From JAWLBR01 sp041687495 (GTDB taxonomy: Bacteria > Bacillota > Limnochordia > DTU087 > JAAYGB01), in assembly GCA_041687495.1 (NCBI GenBank), contig JAWLBR010000091.1, positions 1 through 10,980 of the forward strand: a stretch of 10,980 bases of DNA, given 5' to 3'. Shown in pieces: positions 1 to 7,650 of the stretch (the stretch's first letter is position 1; every line of letters starts with the position of its first letter). Below the pieces are notes generated by a model, which searched no databases, was not told the origin of the DNA, and saw only the letters and a program-made list of their open reading frames with translations. The position numbers were made by a program, and so were the translations under genes.

Positions 1-155
1 GCTCCAAAGGAGCTTCTGTTTCGTGGCGGGTTGCTACTCAAACTATTGTTTGAGCCTTTACAAGCTTGCTGGCATACTGTTTAGTTTTCAAGGATCAAGC
101 GTTAGGCTTCTCGCCTGTGTTGACTCTGTTTTATCAACGCCATCAGCGCCAACAG
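1..155 (-). other. Leader of a ribosomal RNA operon (pre-16S), 16S itself off the left edge
   Basis: Read on the minus strand, this stretch lies downstream of two strong tandem promoters. It contains the run TTGATCCTTGAAAACTAAAC (about 79-98), closely resembling the 'CTTTGAAAACTAAAC' antitermination/boxA-type segment found before 16S genes in Bacillota. Small hairpins follow: AGGC/GCCT near 106-118, CTCAAAC-AATA-GTTTGAG at about 37-54, and GCTCC-TTT-GGAGC at 1-13 at the very edge. No start codon with a ribosome binding site and no long reading frame is convincing here. Location directly after gyrA, in the same direction, matches rrnO of B. subtilis. That the 16S gene begins a few tens of bases beyond position 1 is inference; no mature rRNA sequence is inside the window. 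The leader start (about 155) is estimated from the P2 -10 box. Confidence 0.75.
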
Positions 156-161
156 TTATAT

Positions 162-190
162 ATCTTAGCACATTTCGTGCTGTGTCGCAA
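162..190 (-). promoter_or_regulatory. rRNA operon promoter P2
   Basis: On the minus strand, a -35 TTGCGA (185-190) and a -10 TAAGAT (162-167) are separated by exactly 17 bases. The -10 box is preceded by TGC, an extended -10 (TGn). Transcription would start near 154-156 and run into the pre-16S leader. It lies about 94 bases downstream of P1, the same tandem layout as Bacillota rrn operons, where P2-like promoters respond to growth rate and initiating-nucleotide levels. The assignment rests on sequence match and context. Confidence 0.72.
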
Positions 191-255
191 TACCCAATTT
201 TCGGATGACCCCCGGGTCCAGCTTGCGGATATCGCCGGCGACCTGCGACTTTTGT

Positions 256-284
256 ATTATACCACAAGGAACCATATTGTCCAA
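256..284 (-). promoter_or_regulatory. rRNA operon promoter P1
   Basis: On the minus strand, a -35 TTGGAC (279-284) and a perfect -10 TATAAT (256-261) are spaced 17 bases apart. TGG immediately precedes the -10 box, giving an extended -10 element. This is the best sigma-A promoter in the window. It points away from gyrA towards the rRNA leader. A start site near 248-250 is expected. Confidence 0.75.
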
Positions 285-391
285 CCCCAAATTGCTCAAC
301 CATAGCCATTTCTGCCCAGTGGCTACGGGGGTTCTCTGCTCCGCCGTGGCTTCCAGAAGTAACCTGGATGTTAGTTGGAGGCGGGGGGCAT

Positions 392-430
392 AGTAGGGTT
401 AGCGGATTTGGCACCACGCAAATCCCTACT
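392..430 (-). repeat. Nested inverted repeat in the gyrA-rRNA spacer
   Basis: The outer arms AGTAGGG (392-398) and CCCTACT (424-430) are perfectly complementary. Inside them, ATTTG (406-410) pairs with CAAAT (419-423), and the inner stem can be extended to GGATTTG/CAAATCC at the cost of the outer pairs. The RNA could therefore switch between two overlapping stems. No T-run follows on the minus strand, so it is not a standard terminator. Function unknown. The rest of the 285-438 spacer shows nothing I can assign. Confidence 0.45.
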
Positions 431-438
431 CCCCTTCC

Positions 439-464
439 AAGGGCCGACCCCTGTGTCGGCCCTT
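439..464 (-). terminator. Hairpin just after gyrA, possible terminator
   Basis: Perfect 10-bp stem AAGGGCCGAC / GTCGGCCCTT (439-448 with 455-464) and a 6-base loop, starting 27 bases past the gyrA stop. In the gyrA direction it is followed by GGAAGGGG rather than a U-tract, so intrinsic termination would be weak or need a factor. On the plus strand it is followed by TGCCTTTTCC, a modest T-rich tract, so it might work better against rightward transcription. Position makes a gyrA 3'-end role likely. Confidence 0.55.
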
Positions 465-491
465 TGCCTTTTCCATCACTAGTAACCTTCG

Positions 492-2921
492 CTAGTCCTC
501 ATCCCGGGCCGCCAGGTGCGCTAGGGCCACAACGTGGTCTTCCTCATCCAGTCGCATTAAGCGAACGCCTTGGGTGGTTCGTCCTAACACTGAGATATCA
601 CTAACCTTAATTCGGATCATAATCCCCTCGTGACTGATAATCATAAGCTCGGCATCTTCTCGAACAACCTTTACTCCCGAGATCAAGCCGGTGCGCTCAG
701 TCATGTTGAGGGTCTTAATCCCTTTGCCGCCCCTGCCTTGGGTACGATATTCATCCAACGGCGTACGTTTACCGTATCCGTTTACGGTAACAACAAGAAG
801 TTGAGCACCCTCAGTGACTACATCCATGCCAACAACTTCGTCCTCATCATCGAGGTTAATTCCCTTTACTCCTTGAGTTACCCGACCCATACTTCTCACA
901 TCGGTTTCGGGGAACCGAATAGCCAGCCCGTTGGAGGTAACGATAATGATCTCTTCAGAGCCAGTAGTGTGGCGGACTGAAATCAATTCGTCTCCTTCAA
1001 CCAAGGAAATTGCAAGTAGGCCCTCCCGAGGACTGTCGAACTCGGAAAGCAGAGTCCTTTTCACTAAGCCCCGCTTAGTACACATGGTAAAGTAGTGATC
1101 GTCATCAAAGGAGCTGACGGGAAGTGCCGCCTGCACAGTTTCTCCAGCATCGAGCTGGAGCAAGTTAACTAGTGCGGTACCCCTAGCCTGGCGCGAAGCC
1201 TCAGGGATTTCATATCCCTTCAGTCGGAACATTCGCCCTTTGTTAGTGACAAAAACGATATAAGAGTGCGTGGAAGTAATAAATAGGTGCTCCACAAAGT
1301 CATCTTCCTTTGTACTGAGCGCACTAATTCCTCTTCCACCTCTCCGTTGACTGCGGTAGGCTGTAACTGGGAGTCTCTTAATGTATCCTAGATGAGTTAA
1401 GGTTACTACAATATCTTCATCCGCGATCAAATCCTCTATTTCCAATTCTCCGTCGGCCCCGGTAATCTCGGTCCGGCGCTCATCTCCGAATCGGTCCTTG
1501 ATCTCTGTCAGCTCATCCTTAATGATCTTATGGACCTCATTGACATCACCGAGAATCTCCCGCAAGCGGGCAATTTTTTTCTGAAGTTCTTCGTACTCAG
1601 CCTCGATTTTATCTCGTTCTAGTCCGGTCAAGCGCCGAAGCTGCATATCTAGAATCGCTACTGCCTGACGCTCTGAAAGCCCAAACCGCTGCATTAACCC
1701 TTCTTTGGCAGTTTGATCATCGGCTGAACTGCGCAGCAGTTGAATAATCTCGTCAATATTGTCTAGCGCGATGCGATACCCTTCTAGGATATGGGCCCGC
1801 TCCTCGGCCTTTTTCAACTCAAACTGAGTTCGTCGGGTCACTACTTCCTTTTGGTGAGCGACGTAGTACTCAAGCATTTCCTTGAGATTCAAAACCCTTG
1901 GCTCGCCATCCACCAAGGCAAGCATGATGGCTCCAAAAGTCTCCTGTAGCTGAGTATGCTTGTACAGTTGGTTAAGGACAACGCGGGCGTTTGCTTCTCG
2001 CTTTAGTTCGATTACCACCCGCATTCCAGACCGATCCGACTCATCTCTTAGGTCGGTAATCCCTTCAACTCGTTTTTGCTGCACCAAATCCGCTATTTTC
2101 TCAATCAAGTTAGCCTTGTTGACCATATAGGGCAGTTCGTTCACGATAATCCGCGACTTGCCGTTGGACATAGCTTCAATTTGGGCCTTAGCTCGGACTT
2201 TGATTCGCCCTCTACCTGTGGTGTAGGCAGAACGAATGGCATCTCGTCCAAGGATGATACCACCGGTAGGAAAATCCGGACCCTTGACGTAGCGCATCAG
2301 ATCCGTCGAGGTAAGTTCAGGGTTATCGATGAGAGCAATAATCCCACTAACAACTTCTCGCAAGTTATGAGGAGGAATCTTTGTGGCCATTCCCACAGCA
2401 ATTCCCTCGGCGCCATTGACCAACAGATTTGGGAACCGAGAAGGTAATACAGCCGGCTGTTCTAGTGTGTCATCGAAATTTGGAATAAAATCAACTGTAT
2501 CCTTGTCAATGTCCCGCAGCATCTCTTCCGCCACAGCTGACATCCGGGCCTCTGTGTACCGCATAGCTGCTGGCGGATCGCCGTCCACCGACCCAAAGTT
2601 GCCATGCCCGTTCACAAGCATGTACCGATAGGAAAAGTCCTGGGCCATCCGCACCATGGTATCATAAATGGAGGAATCACCATGGGGGTGGTATTTTCCC
2701 ATAACTTCACCGACAATTCTGGCCGACTTTTTGTGTGGCCGATCTGAGCGCAGTCCAAGCTCGCTCATGCCGTAAAGAATTCGTCGCTGCACAGGTTTTA
2801 GCCCATCTCGGACATCCGGAAGGGCGCGATCAATAATTACGTACATCGCATAGTTCAGATACGATGTACGCATCTGAGCTTCGATGTCTACAGGAATAAT
2901 CTTACCGTCGTTAAACTCCAT
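492..2921 (-). CDS. gyrA: DNA gyrase subunit A
   Basis: Breakage-reunion subunit of the A2B2 gyrase, which introduces negative supercoils into cytoplasmic DNA using ATP hydrolysed by GyrB. The product is 809 aa, normal for the family. The N-terminal winged-helix and tower domains carry the catalytic tyrosine in AAMRYTEARMS (Y122), which forms the covalent DNA link. The quinolone-resistance region reads HPHGDSSIYD, with S83 and D87, the usual susceptible-type residues. The C-terminal beta-pinwheel has the GyrA box QRRGGRG (about 525-531), which wraps DNA and separates GyrA from ParC, and a second box-like TQGRGGKG near 727-734. I chose the ATG at 2921 because AAGGTGG lies 9 bases upstream and the protein then starts MEFNDGKIIPVDIE, as homologues do. 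The frame stays open to an ATG at 2987. The gene is separated from gyrB by an oxidoreductase gene and a strong terminator, so it needs its own promoter between about 2922 and 3034. I could not find a convincing -35/-10 pair there. Confidence 0.97.
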   Translation of the reverse strand: MEFNDGKIIPVDIEAQMRTSYLNYAMYVIIDRALPDVRDGLKPVQRRILYGMSELGLRSDRPHKKSARIVGEVMGKYHPHGDSSIYDTMVRMAQDFSYRYMLVNGHGNFGSVDGDPPAAMRYTEARMSAVAEEMLRDIDKDTVDFIPNFDDTLEQPAVLPSRFPNLLVNGAEGIAVGMATKIPPHNLREVVSGIIALIDNPELTSTDLMRYVKGPDFPTGGIILGRDAIRSAYTTGRGRIKVRAKAQIEAMSNGKSRIIVNELPYMVNKANLIEKIADLVQQKRVEGITDLRDESDRSGMRVVIELKREANARVVLNQLYKHTQLQETFGAIMLALVDGEPRVLNLKEMLEYYVAHQKEVVTRRTQFELKKAEERAHILEGYRIALDNIDEIIQLLRSSADDQTAKEGLMQRFGLSERQAVAILDMQLRRLTGLERDKIEAEYEELQKKIARLREILGDVNEVHKIIKDELTEIKDRFGDERRTEITGADGELEIEDLIADEDIVVTLTHLGYIKRLPVTAYRSQRRGGRGISALSTKEDDFVEHLFITSTHSYIVFVTNKGRMFRLKGYEIPEASRQARGTALVNLLQLDAGETVQAALPVSSFDDDHYFTMCTKRGLVKRTLLSEFDSPREGLLAISLVEGDELISVRHTTGSEEIIIVTSNGLAIRFPETDVRSMGRVTQGVKGINLDDEDEVVGMDVVTEGAQLLVVTVNGYGKRTPLDEYRTQGRGGKGIKTLNMTERTGLISGVKVVREDAELMIISHEGIMIRIKVSDISVLGRTTQGVRLMRLDEEDHVVALAHLAARDED

Positions 2922-3034
2922 CTTGCACATCCACCTTTTCGGTCTTCCCAACTGCCGTGATTCATATATATTTCCCTTAAAGCCCACATTTATCCTTCTT
3001 GTCGGGCTCAGCCGTGCTAGAGGCTCAGCTCAAC

Positions 3035-3077
3035 AAAAAAACTGGCACAGAGTCCCAAGATAGGAATCTGCGCCAGT
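3035..3077 (-). terminator. Rho-independent terminator of the oxidoreductase gene
   Basis: Minus strand: ACTGGCGCAGA (3067-3077) pairs with TCTGTGCCAGT (3041-3051), 11 pairs with one G-U, around a 15-base loop. It is followed directly by a run of seven Ts (3035-3041, the first being the last stem base). It begins 29 bases after the oxidoreductase stop codon. This is a textbook intrinsic terminator and isolates gyrA from upstream transcription. Confidence 0.92.
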
Positions 3078-3106
3078 CCGACCATTCTTATTCCAAACTA
3101 TTGAGC

Positions 3107-4123
3107 TTAAAGCTTAACGGTCTTCCCACTGCGGGCAGACTCATACATAGCCAGCACCATGGCTGCCGCTACCTTACCCTTCCTACCATCGATGTCAGGC
3201 TGCTTGCCTTCCAACAAGCTCTGGTAGTAATTCTTGATTTGCCGGCTGTGGCTTGCACCCCAGTATGTCTTACCGGTAGTCGGCTCGACACTCGGCTCGA
3301 CGTGAGTCTCAGTATTACCGACATAGATGTCAGCCTTGTCGGCCCGAATTTCGGCTCTGCCCTTCTCACCTACGAGCTCCAAATAGATGGGGGCATCGTA
3401 AACGTAGAAGCAGTTGGCATACAAGCAAGCCATTGCACCGGTGTCAAAGCGGATCAAAGCCTCTGCAACGTCATCCACATCAATAATCTCGTGATCGCGG
3501 GTGAAGTAAGAAGCGCTAATCTCAGTAGGCTGACCGATTAGGTAGTGCATCAAGTCAATGGTATGGATAGCTTGGTCAATGAGGGTTCCGCCTCCCTCTT
3601 TGTCCCAGGTACCCTTCCAATCACTTTGGCTGTAGTACTCATCGGTACGCTTCCAGGTTACAAACGCGCGGGCACCGATGATTTTACCCAACTTGCCGGA
3701 ATCAATGGCCTCTTTGACTGCTACAGTAGAGTCATTGTACCGGTTTTGGAAGATAACGCCCAAAGTCTTCCCATTCTCGTCAGCGGCAGCGATCATGGCA
3801 TCCATGTCCGCTGGGCTCAGAGCCATAGGCTTCTCAGTGAGCACATGCTTACCGGCATTTAATGCGTCAATAGTAACCGGAGCGTGCAAATAGTGAGGCA
3901 GGCAGATTTCGACTGCGTCCACTTCTTCCAGCTTCAGTACTTCTTTGTAATCAGTAAAAACCTTGGCACTCCCACCAGTGTACATCTCCGCGAACTTTTC
4001 GGCTCTTTCTTGCCGAATATCGACACAGGCCACTAGTTCCGTGGAGTCCAAGAGCCGCAAAGCTTCAGCGTGAACCGCTGCCACCCTACCACAACCAATT
4101 AGAGCGACCCTAACCTTTTCCAC
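3107..4123 (-). CDS. Gfo/Idh/MocA-family NAD(P)-dependent oxidoreductase
   Basis: Probably a cytoplasmic sugar, cyclitol or related polyol/amino-sugar dehydrogenase. The substrate cannot be read from sequence. The product is 338 aa, typical of the family. The N-terminal Rossmann fold opens with VRVALIGCGRVAAVHAEAL (GxGxxA-type dinucleotide loop, G10-A15), followed by an acidic residue at the end of strand 2 (CVDIRQER, D35), which suggests NAD preference. The EKP motif (E97-K98-P99) supplies the conserved lysine. GGGTLIDQAIHTID (177-190) carries the family aspartate and histidine (D183, H187). The C-terminal half is the alpha/beta substrate and oligomerisation domain. Start: GTG at 4123 with AGGAGG 7 bases upstream; a longer frame begins at 4168 but has no ribosome binding site and would break the usual N-terminus. 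It sits between gyrB and gyrA, where most Bacillota have nothing, and ends in its own terminator. It has no metabolic neighbours in the window, so its pathway is unknown. Confidence 0.9.
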   Translation of the reverse strand: MEKVRVALIGCGRVAAVHAEALRLLDSTELVACVDIRQERAEKFAEMYTGGSAKVFTDYKEVLKLEEVDAVEICLPHYLHAPVTIDALNAGKHVLTEKPMALSPADMDAMIAAADENGKTLGVIFQNRYNDSTVAVKEAIDSGKLGKIIGARAFVTWKRTDEYYSQSDWKGTWDKEGGGTLIDQAIHTIDLMHYLIGQPTEISASYFTRDHEIIDVDDVAEALIRFDTGAMACLYANCFYVYDAPIYLELVGEKGRAEIRADKADIYVGNTETHVEPSVEPTTGKTYWGASHSRQIKNYYQSLLEGKQPDIDGRKGKVAAAMVLAMYESARSGKTVKL

Positions 4124-4231
4124 TAAAATACCTCCTGACCTAAAACCACAATGCTGAAATTCCTTCACTAGAGCATATTACGTGCGGCTTTCAATACTCC
4201 TTCAAACGCAAGACGAATTCTTTACCGGATC

Positions 4232-4237
4232 ATTATA
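4232..4237 (-). promoter_or_regulatory. Possible -10 box for the oxidoreductase gene
   Basis: A perfect TATAAT on the minus strand lies in the 172-base gyrB-oxidoreductase gap, about 109 bases before the GTG start. The 17-base-spaced -35 position reads CAGTAT, a poor match. A TTGTCA is too far upstream (23 bases) and a TTGATA too close (10 bases). I see no strong terminator after gyrB, so read-through from the dnaN-gyrB operon is the alternative source of transcript. Confidence 0.3.
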
Positions 4238-4295
4238 GTGGAAATTGTATCAAAATACTGTGACAATCAGGCACTTGTTACCCCAGACCTGACTC

Positions 4296-6212
4296 CTATA
4301 CATCCAGGTTTTCGACTTCCTTAGCGTGATCCTGAATGAACTCTCGGCGGGGCTGAACAGGCTCCCCCATCAGTGTACTGAATATTTCCTCAGCGGCCAC
4401 GGCATCCTCGACCTGCAGCTGCAGAATAGTCCTAGTTTCGGGGTTCATCGTAGTCTCCCACAGCTGCTCTGCGTCCATCTCTCCAAGACCCTTGTACCGC
4501 TGAATCGTTACTCCCTTGCGCCCTACCTCTTCTAACACTTTGTCTAGCTCACGGTCGTTATATGCATACCGAACATTTTTGCCCCGCTTAACCATATACA
4601 AAGGTGGGAGAGCAATGTAGACGTGACCGTTCTCAAGCAGGGGACGCATATACCGGTAAAAAAAGGTCAGCAGTAAGGTTCGGATATGGGCACCGTCCAC
4701 ATCAGCGTCAGTCATGATGATGACCTTTCCGTAGCGGGCCTTACTAATGTCAAACTCCTCGGAAATCCCCGTACCAAAGGCTGTGATCATCGAGCGAATC
4801 TCATTGTTGCTGAGGATCCTATCTAGACGAGCCTTCTCGACATTAAGGATTTTGCCCCGCAGCGGCATAATCGCCTGGAACCTTCGATCTCGACCCTGTT
4901 TAGCCGTACCGCCAGCCGAGTCACCCTCCACTAGGTACAATTCGCAGACCGAAGGATCTGTTAGCGAACAGTCTGCCAACTTTCCCGGAAGCGAGTGCAC
5001 CTCTAGGGCGCTCTTGCGTCTAGTTAGTTCCCTTGCCTTCCGGGCGGCTTCCCGGGCCCGAGCCGAAGCAACAGCCTTCTCAATAACTTTCTTAGCTTCA
5101 GAAGGGTGCTCTTCCAAGTACATGGAGAACTGCTCAGAAACGATCGATTCGACAATACCCCTAACCTCGCTGTTGCCCAACTTACCCTTGGTCTGCCCCT
5201 CAAACTGCGGATCCGGCACTTTGACGCTAATAATGGCAGTTAGCCCTTCCCGAACATCATCTCCCGACAGGTTGTCTTGGTTCTCCTTAAGAAGATTAGC
5301 TTTCCGGGCATAATCGTTGATGGTCCGAGTCATGGCTGCTTTGAACCCAGACAGATGGGTTCCTCCGTCATGATTATTCACGTTGTTAGCGAAGGTGTAT
5401 ATGCTCTCCGCGTACGAGTCGGTGTACTGCATTGCCACCTCAACAATGTAGTCTTCCTGGCTCTTCTCAAAGTAAACCACGTCTTTGTGAATTGGGTCCT
5501 TACTTTTGTTGATGTGTTCGACGAACGAAACTATCCCGCCGTCATACTGGAACTGAACCTCTCTTCCAGTGCGCTCATCAATGAAAATGATGCGCAGTCC
5601 TCGGTTCAGGAACGCAAGCTCACGCAGACGGTGAATAATGGTGTCAGCGTTATAATCCAAGGTCTCAAAAACCTCATTGTCCGGCATATAAGTTATCGTT
5701 GTTCCGGTGCCTTCGGCCTCGCCAACTACCTCAACGTCTGTAACCGGAATTCCCCGCTGGTATCTTTGCCGGTACTTTTTGGGTTCACGGCGAACTATTA
5801 CCTCACACCATTCGGATAGAGCATTCACACAGGACACTCCAACGCCGTGCAATCCACCCGAGGACTTGTATGCACTGCCGGTTTCGCCAAACTTCCCGCC
5901 GGCGTGTAGCGTGGTCATAACTGTCTCAACTGCTGGGCGTCCCGTTTTCGGATGAATGCCAATCGGGATTCCTCGCCCATCATCTGTAACAGACATGGAG
6001 CCATCCTTGTGAATCACCAAGCTTATTTCCTTGCCAAAGCCAGCGACAAACTCGTCGATACTGTTGTCCACAACCTCCATGAACAGCTGGTGCAGACCAC
6101 GGGCATCCGTGCTGCCAATGTACATTCCCGGCCTGCGCCGAACGGCCTCCAGTCCTTCAAGGACCTGTATTTGCTCTGCTTCGTAGTTCTGGGTAGTTTT
6201 CTGTTCAGACAT
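4296..6212 (-). CDS. gyrB: DNA gyrase subunit B
   Basis: ATPase subunit of gyrase. It dimerises on ATP binding to capture the DNA segment passed through the GyrA gate. The product is 638 aa, the usual length for Gram-positive GyrB without the long proteobacterial insert. The N-terminal GHKL ATPase domain shows MEVVDNSIDE (catalytic E46, Mg-binding N50), DDGRGIP (about 77-83) and GGLHGVG (about 119-125). The transducer domain follows. The TOPRIM domain has LVEGDSAGG (E429) and the metal-binding DADVDGAH (D502, D504, D506). The C-terminus ends REFIQDHAKEVENLDV, with the standard GyrA-contacting tail. Start: ATG at 6212 with GGAGG 7 bases upstream; an in-frame ATG at 6239 lacks a good site. It begins 32 bases after recF and is probably the last gene of the dnaN-yaaA-recF-gyrB transcript. 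remB/yaaB, found between recF and gyrB in B. subtilis, is missing. Confidence 0.97.
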   Translation of the reverse strand: MSEQKTTQNYEAEQIQVLEGLEAVRRRPGMYIGSTDARGLHQLFMEVVDNSIDEFVAGFGKEISLVIHKDGSMSVTDDGRGIPIGIHPKTGRPAVETVMTTLHAGGKFGETGSAYKSSGGLHGVGVSCVNALSEWCEVIVRREPKKYRQRYQRGIPVTDVEVVGEAEGTGTTITYMPDNEVFETLDYNADTIIHRLRELAFLNRGLRIIFIDERTGREVQFQYDGGIVSFVEHINKSKDPIHKDVVYFEKSQEDYIVEVAMQYTDSYAESIYTFANNVNNHDGGTHLSGFKAAMTRTINDYARKANLLKENQDNLSGDDVREGLTAIISVKVPDPQFEGQTKGKLGNSEVRGIVESIVSEQFSMYLEEHPSEAKKVIEKAVASARAREAARKARELTRRKSALEVHSLPGKLADCSLTDPSVCELYLVEGDSAGGTAKQGRDRRFQAIMPLRGKILNVEKARLDRILSNNEIRSMITAFGTGISEEFDISKARYGKVIIMTDADVDGAHIRTLLLTFFYRYMRPLLENGHVYIALPPLYMVKRGKNVRYAYNDRELDKVLEEVGRKGVTIQRYKGLGEMDAEQLWETTMNPETRTILQLQVEDAVAAEEIFSTLMGEPVQPRREFIQDHAKEVENLDV

Positions 6213-6244
6213 TTTGCTACCTCCGTTTTCAACTGCCATCGAGT

Positions 6245-7420
6245 TTACGGAACCGCTCTGCCTTGGGACCGGTAGTCAAAGGGTTCAATTACACCGGATT
6301 TCACCAAACTCACACTGGCATCACGGAGCATGGGTTCAGTGAAACTGTGCAGTCCAGTAGTGGTCAACACAATTTGAATTTTCTTCTTGATGGCCTCAAC
6401 AAAAAATCGTCTTCGACCAGCATCTAGTTCAGACATAACGTCGTCCAACAGCAAGACCGGGTACTCCCCGGTCTGAGTTCGGATAAACTCAGCTTCGGCC
6501 AGCTTACATGACAGTACCACCGTACGCTGCTGGCCCTGCGAACCATAGGTGCGCGCATCGACATCGTTAATGGCAAAGGAAATGTCATCACGCTGCGGTC
6601 CTACCAGAGTAACTCCCCGCCGTTGTTCATCTCGACGCTTTCTTTGCAGCGCAGCTTCAAACATCTCCGTAATCCGCTCGAACGGAGGTGGTTCATCGGA
6701 ATACTCCCAGAGTTGAGTCTCGTCACGGTTCACAAAAAACGGCACATAGGCCATTGCCAACACTTCTGCGTCACCGGTCATCTGCCTATGAATCTCCGTC
6801 GCCCGCTCGCTTAGGCTGCGCACTGCCCCGAAGCGCTCTTGAATAATCCTGGATCCCAATTCAACCAACTGTGGGTCGAAGACTTCCAGCATTTCCAAGC
6901 CGCTTTTTTTCTCGGATATTAGTTTGAGAGTGGAGTTTCTCTGCTGAAGGACTCTGGAGTAGTCCACTAGGTACCGGCGGTAGACTGCGCTGACTTGGGC
7001 CAGGAGAACATCAAGAAATTGGCGGCGCAAAGATGGACTACCCTTAACCAGCTGCAGATCATCAGGCGAGAAAAGAACTACAGTCAAATGCCCGTAAAGT
7101 TGTGAAAGGCTCTTCAGTTCATTGCCGGAAATTTGGAACCGCTTGCGCTTGCCTACCTGCAGCCGAGCCTTGAGCTCTGCTTTGCCTAGATCGCTAGACA
7201 AAGACGCGACAAGGCTGGCCCAGTCCTTTTCCCACTGGATCAGCTCGGCGTCCAAATGAGTGCGGTGAGAACGCCCCAAAGCCAGAAAGTATAATGCTTC
7301 AATGACATTGGTCTTGCCTTGAGCGTTATCTCCCACCAAAATGTTTAAATTCGGGTTAAAGTGCAATGACTCCTGGGTATAGTTGCGAAATTGTCTGAGG
7401 GTGAGTTCACTAACCCTCAT
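6245..7420 (-). CDS. recF: DNA replication and repair protein RecF
   Basis: SMC-like ABC ATPase that, with RecO and RecR, loads RecA at single-strand gaps and stalled forks. The product is 391 aa, slightly longer than the usual 360-375. Walker A is GDNAQGKT (30-37), the ABC signature is YGSQGQQR (292-299), Walker B is LLLDD (323-327) and the D-loop is MSELD (329-333). GPQRDD (274-279) is also typical of RecF. The N-terminus MRVSELTLRQFRNY matches family starts, so ATG 7420 is right although it lies 11 bases inside the end of yaaA. Only a weak GGTGA precedes it, so translation is probably coupled to yaaA. The position beside dnaN and gyrB is conserved across Bacillota. Confidence 0.95.
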   Translation of the reverse strand: MRVSELTLRQFRNYTQESLHFNPNLNILVGDNAQGKTNVIEALYFLALGRSHRTHLDAELIQWEKDWASLVASLSSDLGKAELKARLQVGKRKRFQISGNELKSLSQLYGHLTVVLFSPDDLQLVKGSPSLRRQFLDVLLAQVSAVYRRYLVDYSRVLQQRNSTLKLISEKKSGLEMLEVFDPQLVELGSRIIQERFGAVRSLSERATEIHRQMTGDAEVLAMAYVPFFVNRDETQLWEYSDEPPPFERITEMFEAALQRKRRDEQRRGVTLVGPQRDDISFAINDVDARTYGSQGQQRTVVLSCKLAEAEFIRTQTGEYPVLLLDDVMSELDAGRRRFFVEAIKKKIQIVLTTTGLHSFTEPMLRDASVSLVKSGVIEPFDYRSQGRAVP

Positions 7421-7637
7421 GGGTTATCACCCGGTACCCCCCGCGACCTTCCACAACCACCTGATCCCCAGGTTGAAGCCGACGTCCCCGCCGTTCTTCA
7501 ACCGCGCCGTTGACCAGCACTAAGCCCTCCTGGATCAAAGCCTTTGCCTCTCCCCCTGTGCTGACCACTTGCGCCCATTTCAAGAACTGGTCAAGGGCAA
7601 TCTTCTCGGTCTTGATCCCAACTTCCACAATATTCAA
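7410..7637 (-). CDS. yaaA: S4-domain RNA-binding protein YaaA (RlbA-type)
   Basis: Small protein (75 aa from the chosen start; 71 in B. subtilis) made almost entirely of one S4 RNA-binding fold. The conserved core is IALDQFLKWAQVVSTGGEAK (13-32), LVNG (41-44) and RRGRRLQPGD (49-58). The family is placed between dnaN and recF in Bacillota and is linked to ribosome/rRNA association, but its exact role is not established here. Start is uncertain: AGAGGTGA stands the right distance before a TTG at 7637, whereas the GTG at 7646 overlaps that same AGAGG and has only GGGG further up. A GTG at 7628 is also possible. The gene begins 13 bases after dnaN ends and overlaps recF by 11 bases. Confidence 0.88.
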   Translation of the reverse strand: MNIVEVGIKTEKIALDQFLKWAQVVSTGGEAKALIQEGLVLVNGAVEERRGRRLQPGDQVVVEGRGGYRVITHEG

Positions 7638-7650
7638 CCGCTTCACCTCT

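Noticed and set aside
88..417. Minus-strand open frame of 109 codons in the rRNA promoter region
   Set aside because: It runs through both rRNA promoters, has no convincing ribosome binding site and the peptide looks like translated non-coding sequence.
2999..3541. Plus-strand open frame of 180 codons opposite the oxidoreductase
   Set aside because: It is the complement of a well-supported gene and of its terminator, with no recognisable protein features.
4124..4168. Upstream start of the oxidoreductase at 4168
   Set aside because: It would read through the AGGAGG site and add 15 residues before the Rossmann strand; no ribosome binding site precedes it.
4138..4196. Short leader peptide (TTG, 8 codons) after a GAAGGAG before the oxidoreductase
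   Set aside because: The ribosome binding site is only about two bases from the TTG and no regulatory hairpins accompany it.
4747..5819. Two long plus-strand open frames (188 and 180 codons) opposite gyrB
   Set aside because: Shadows of gyrB; composition mirrors the complementary codons and no ribosome binding sites or motifs are seen.
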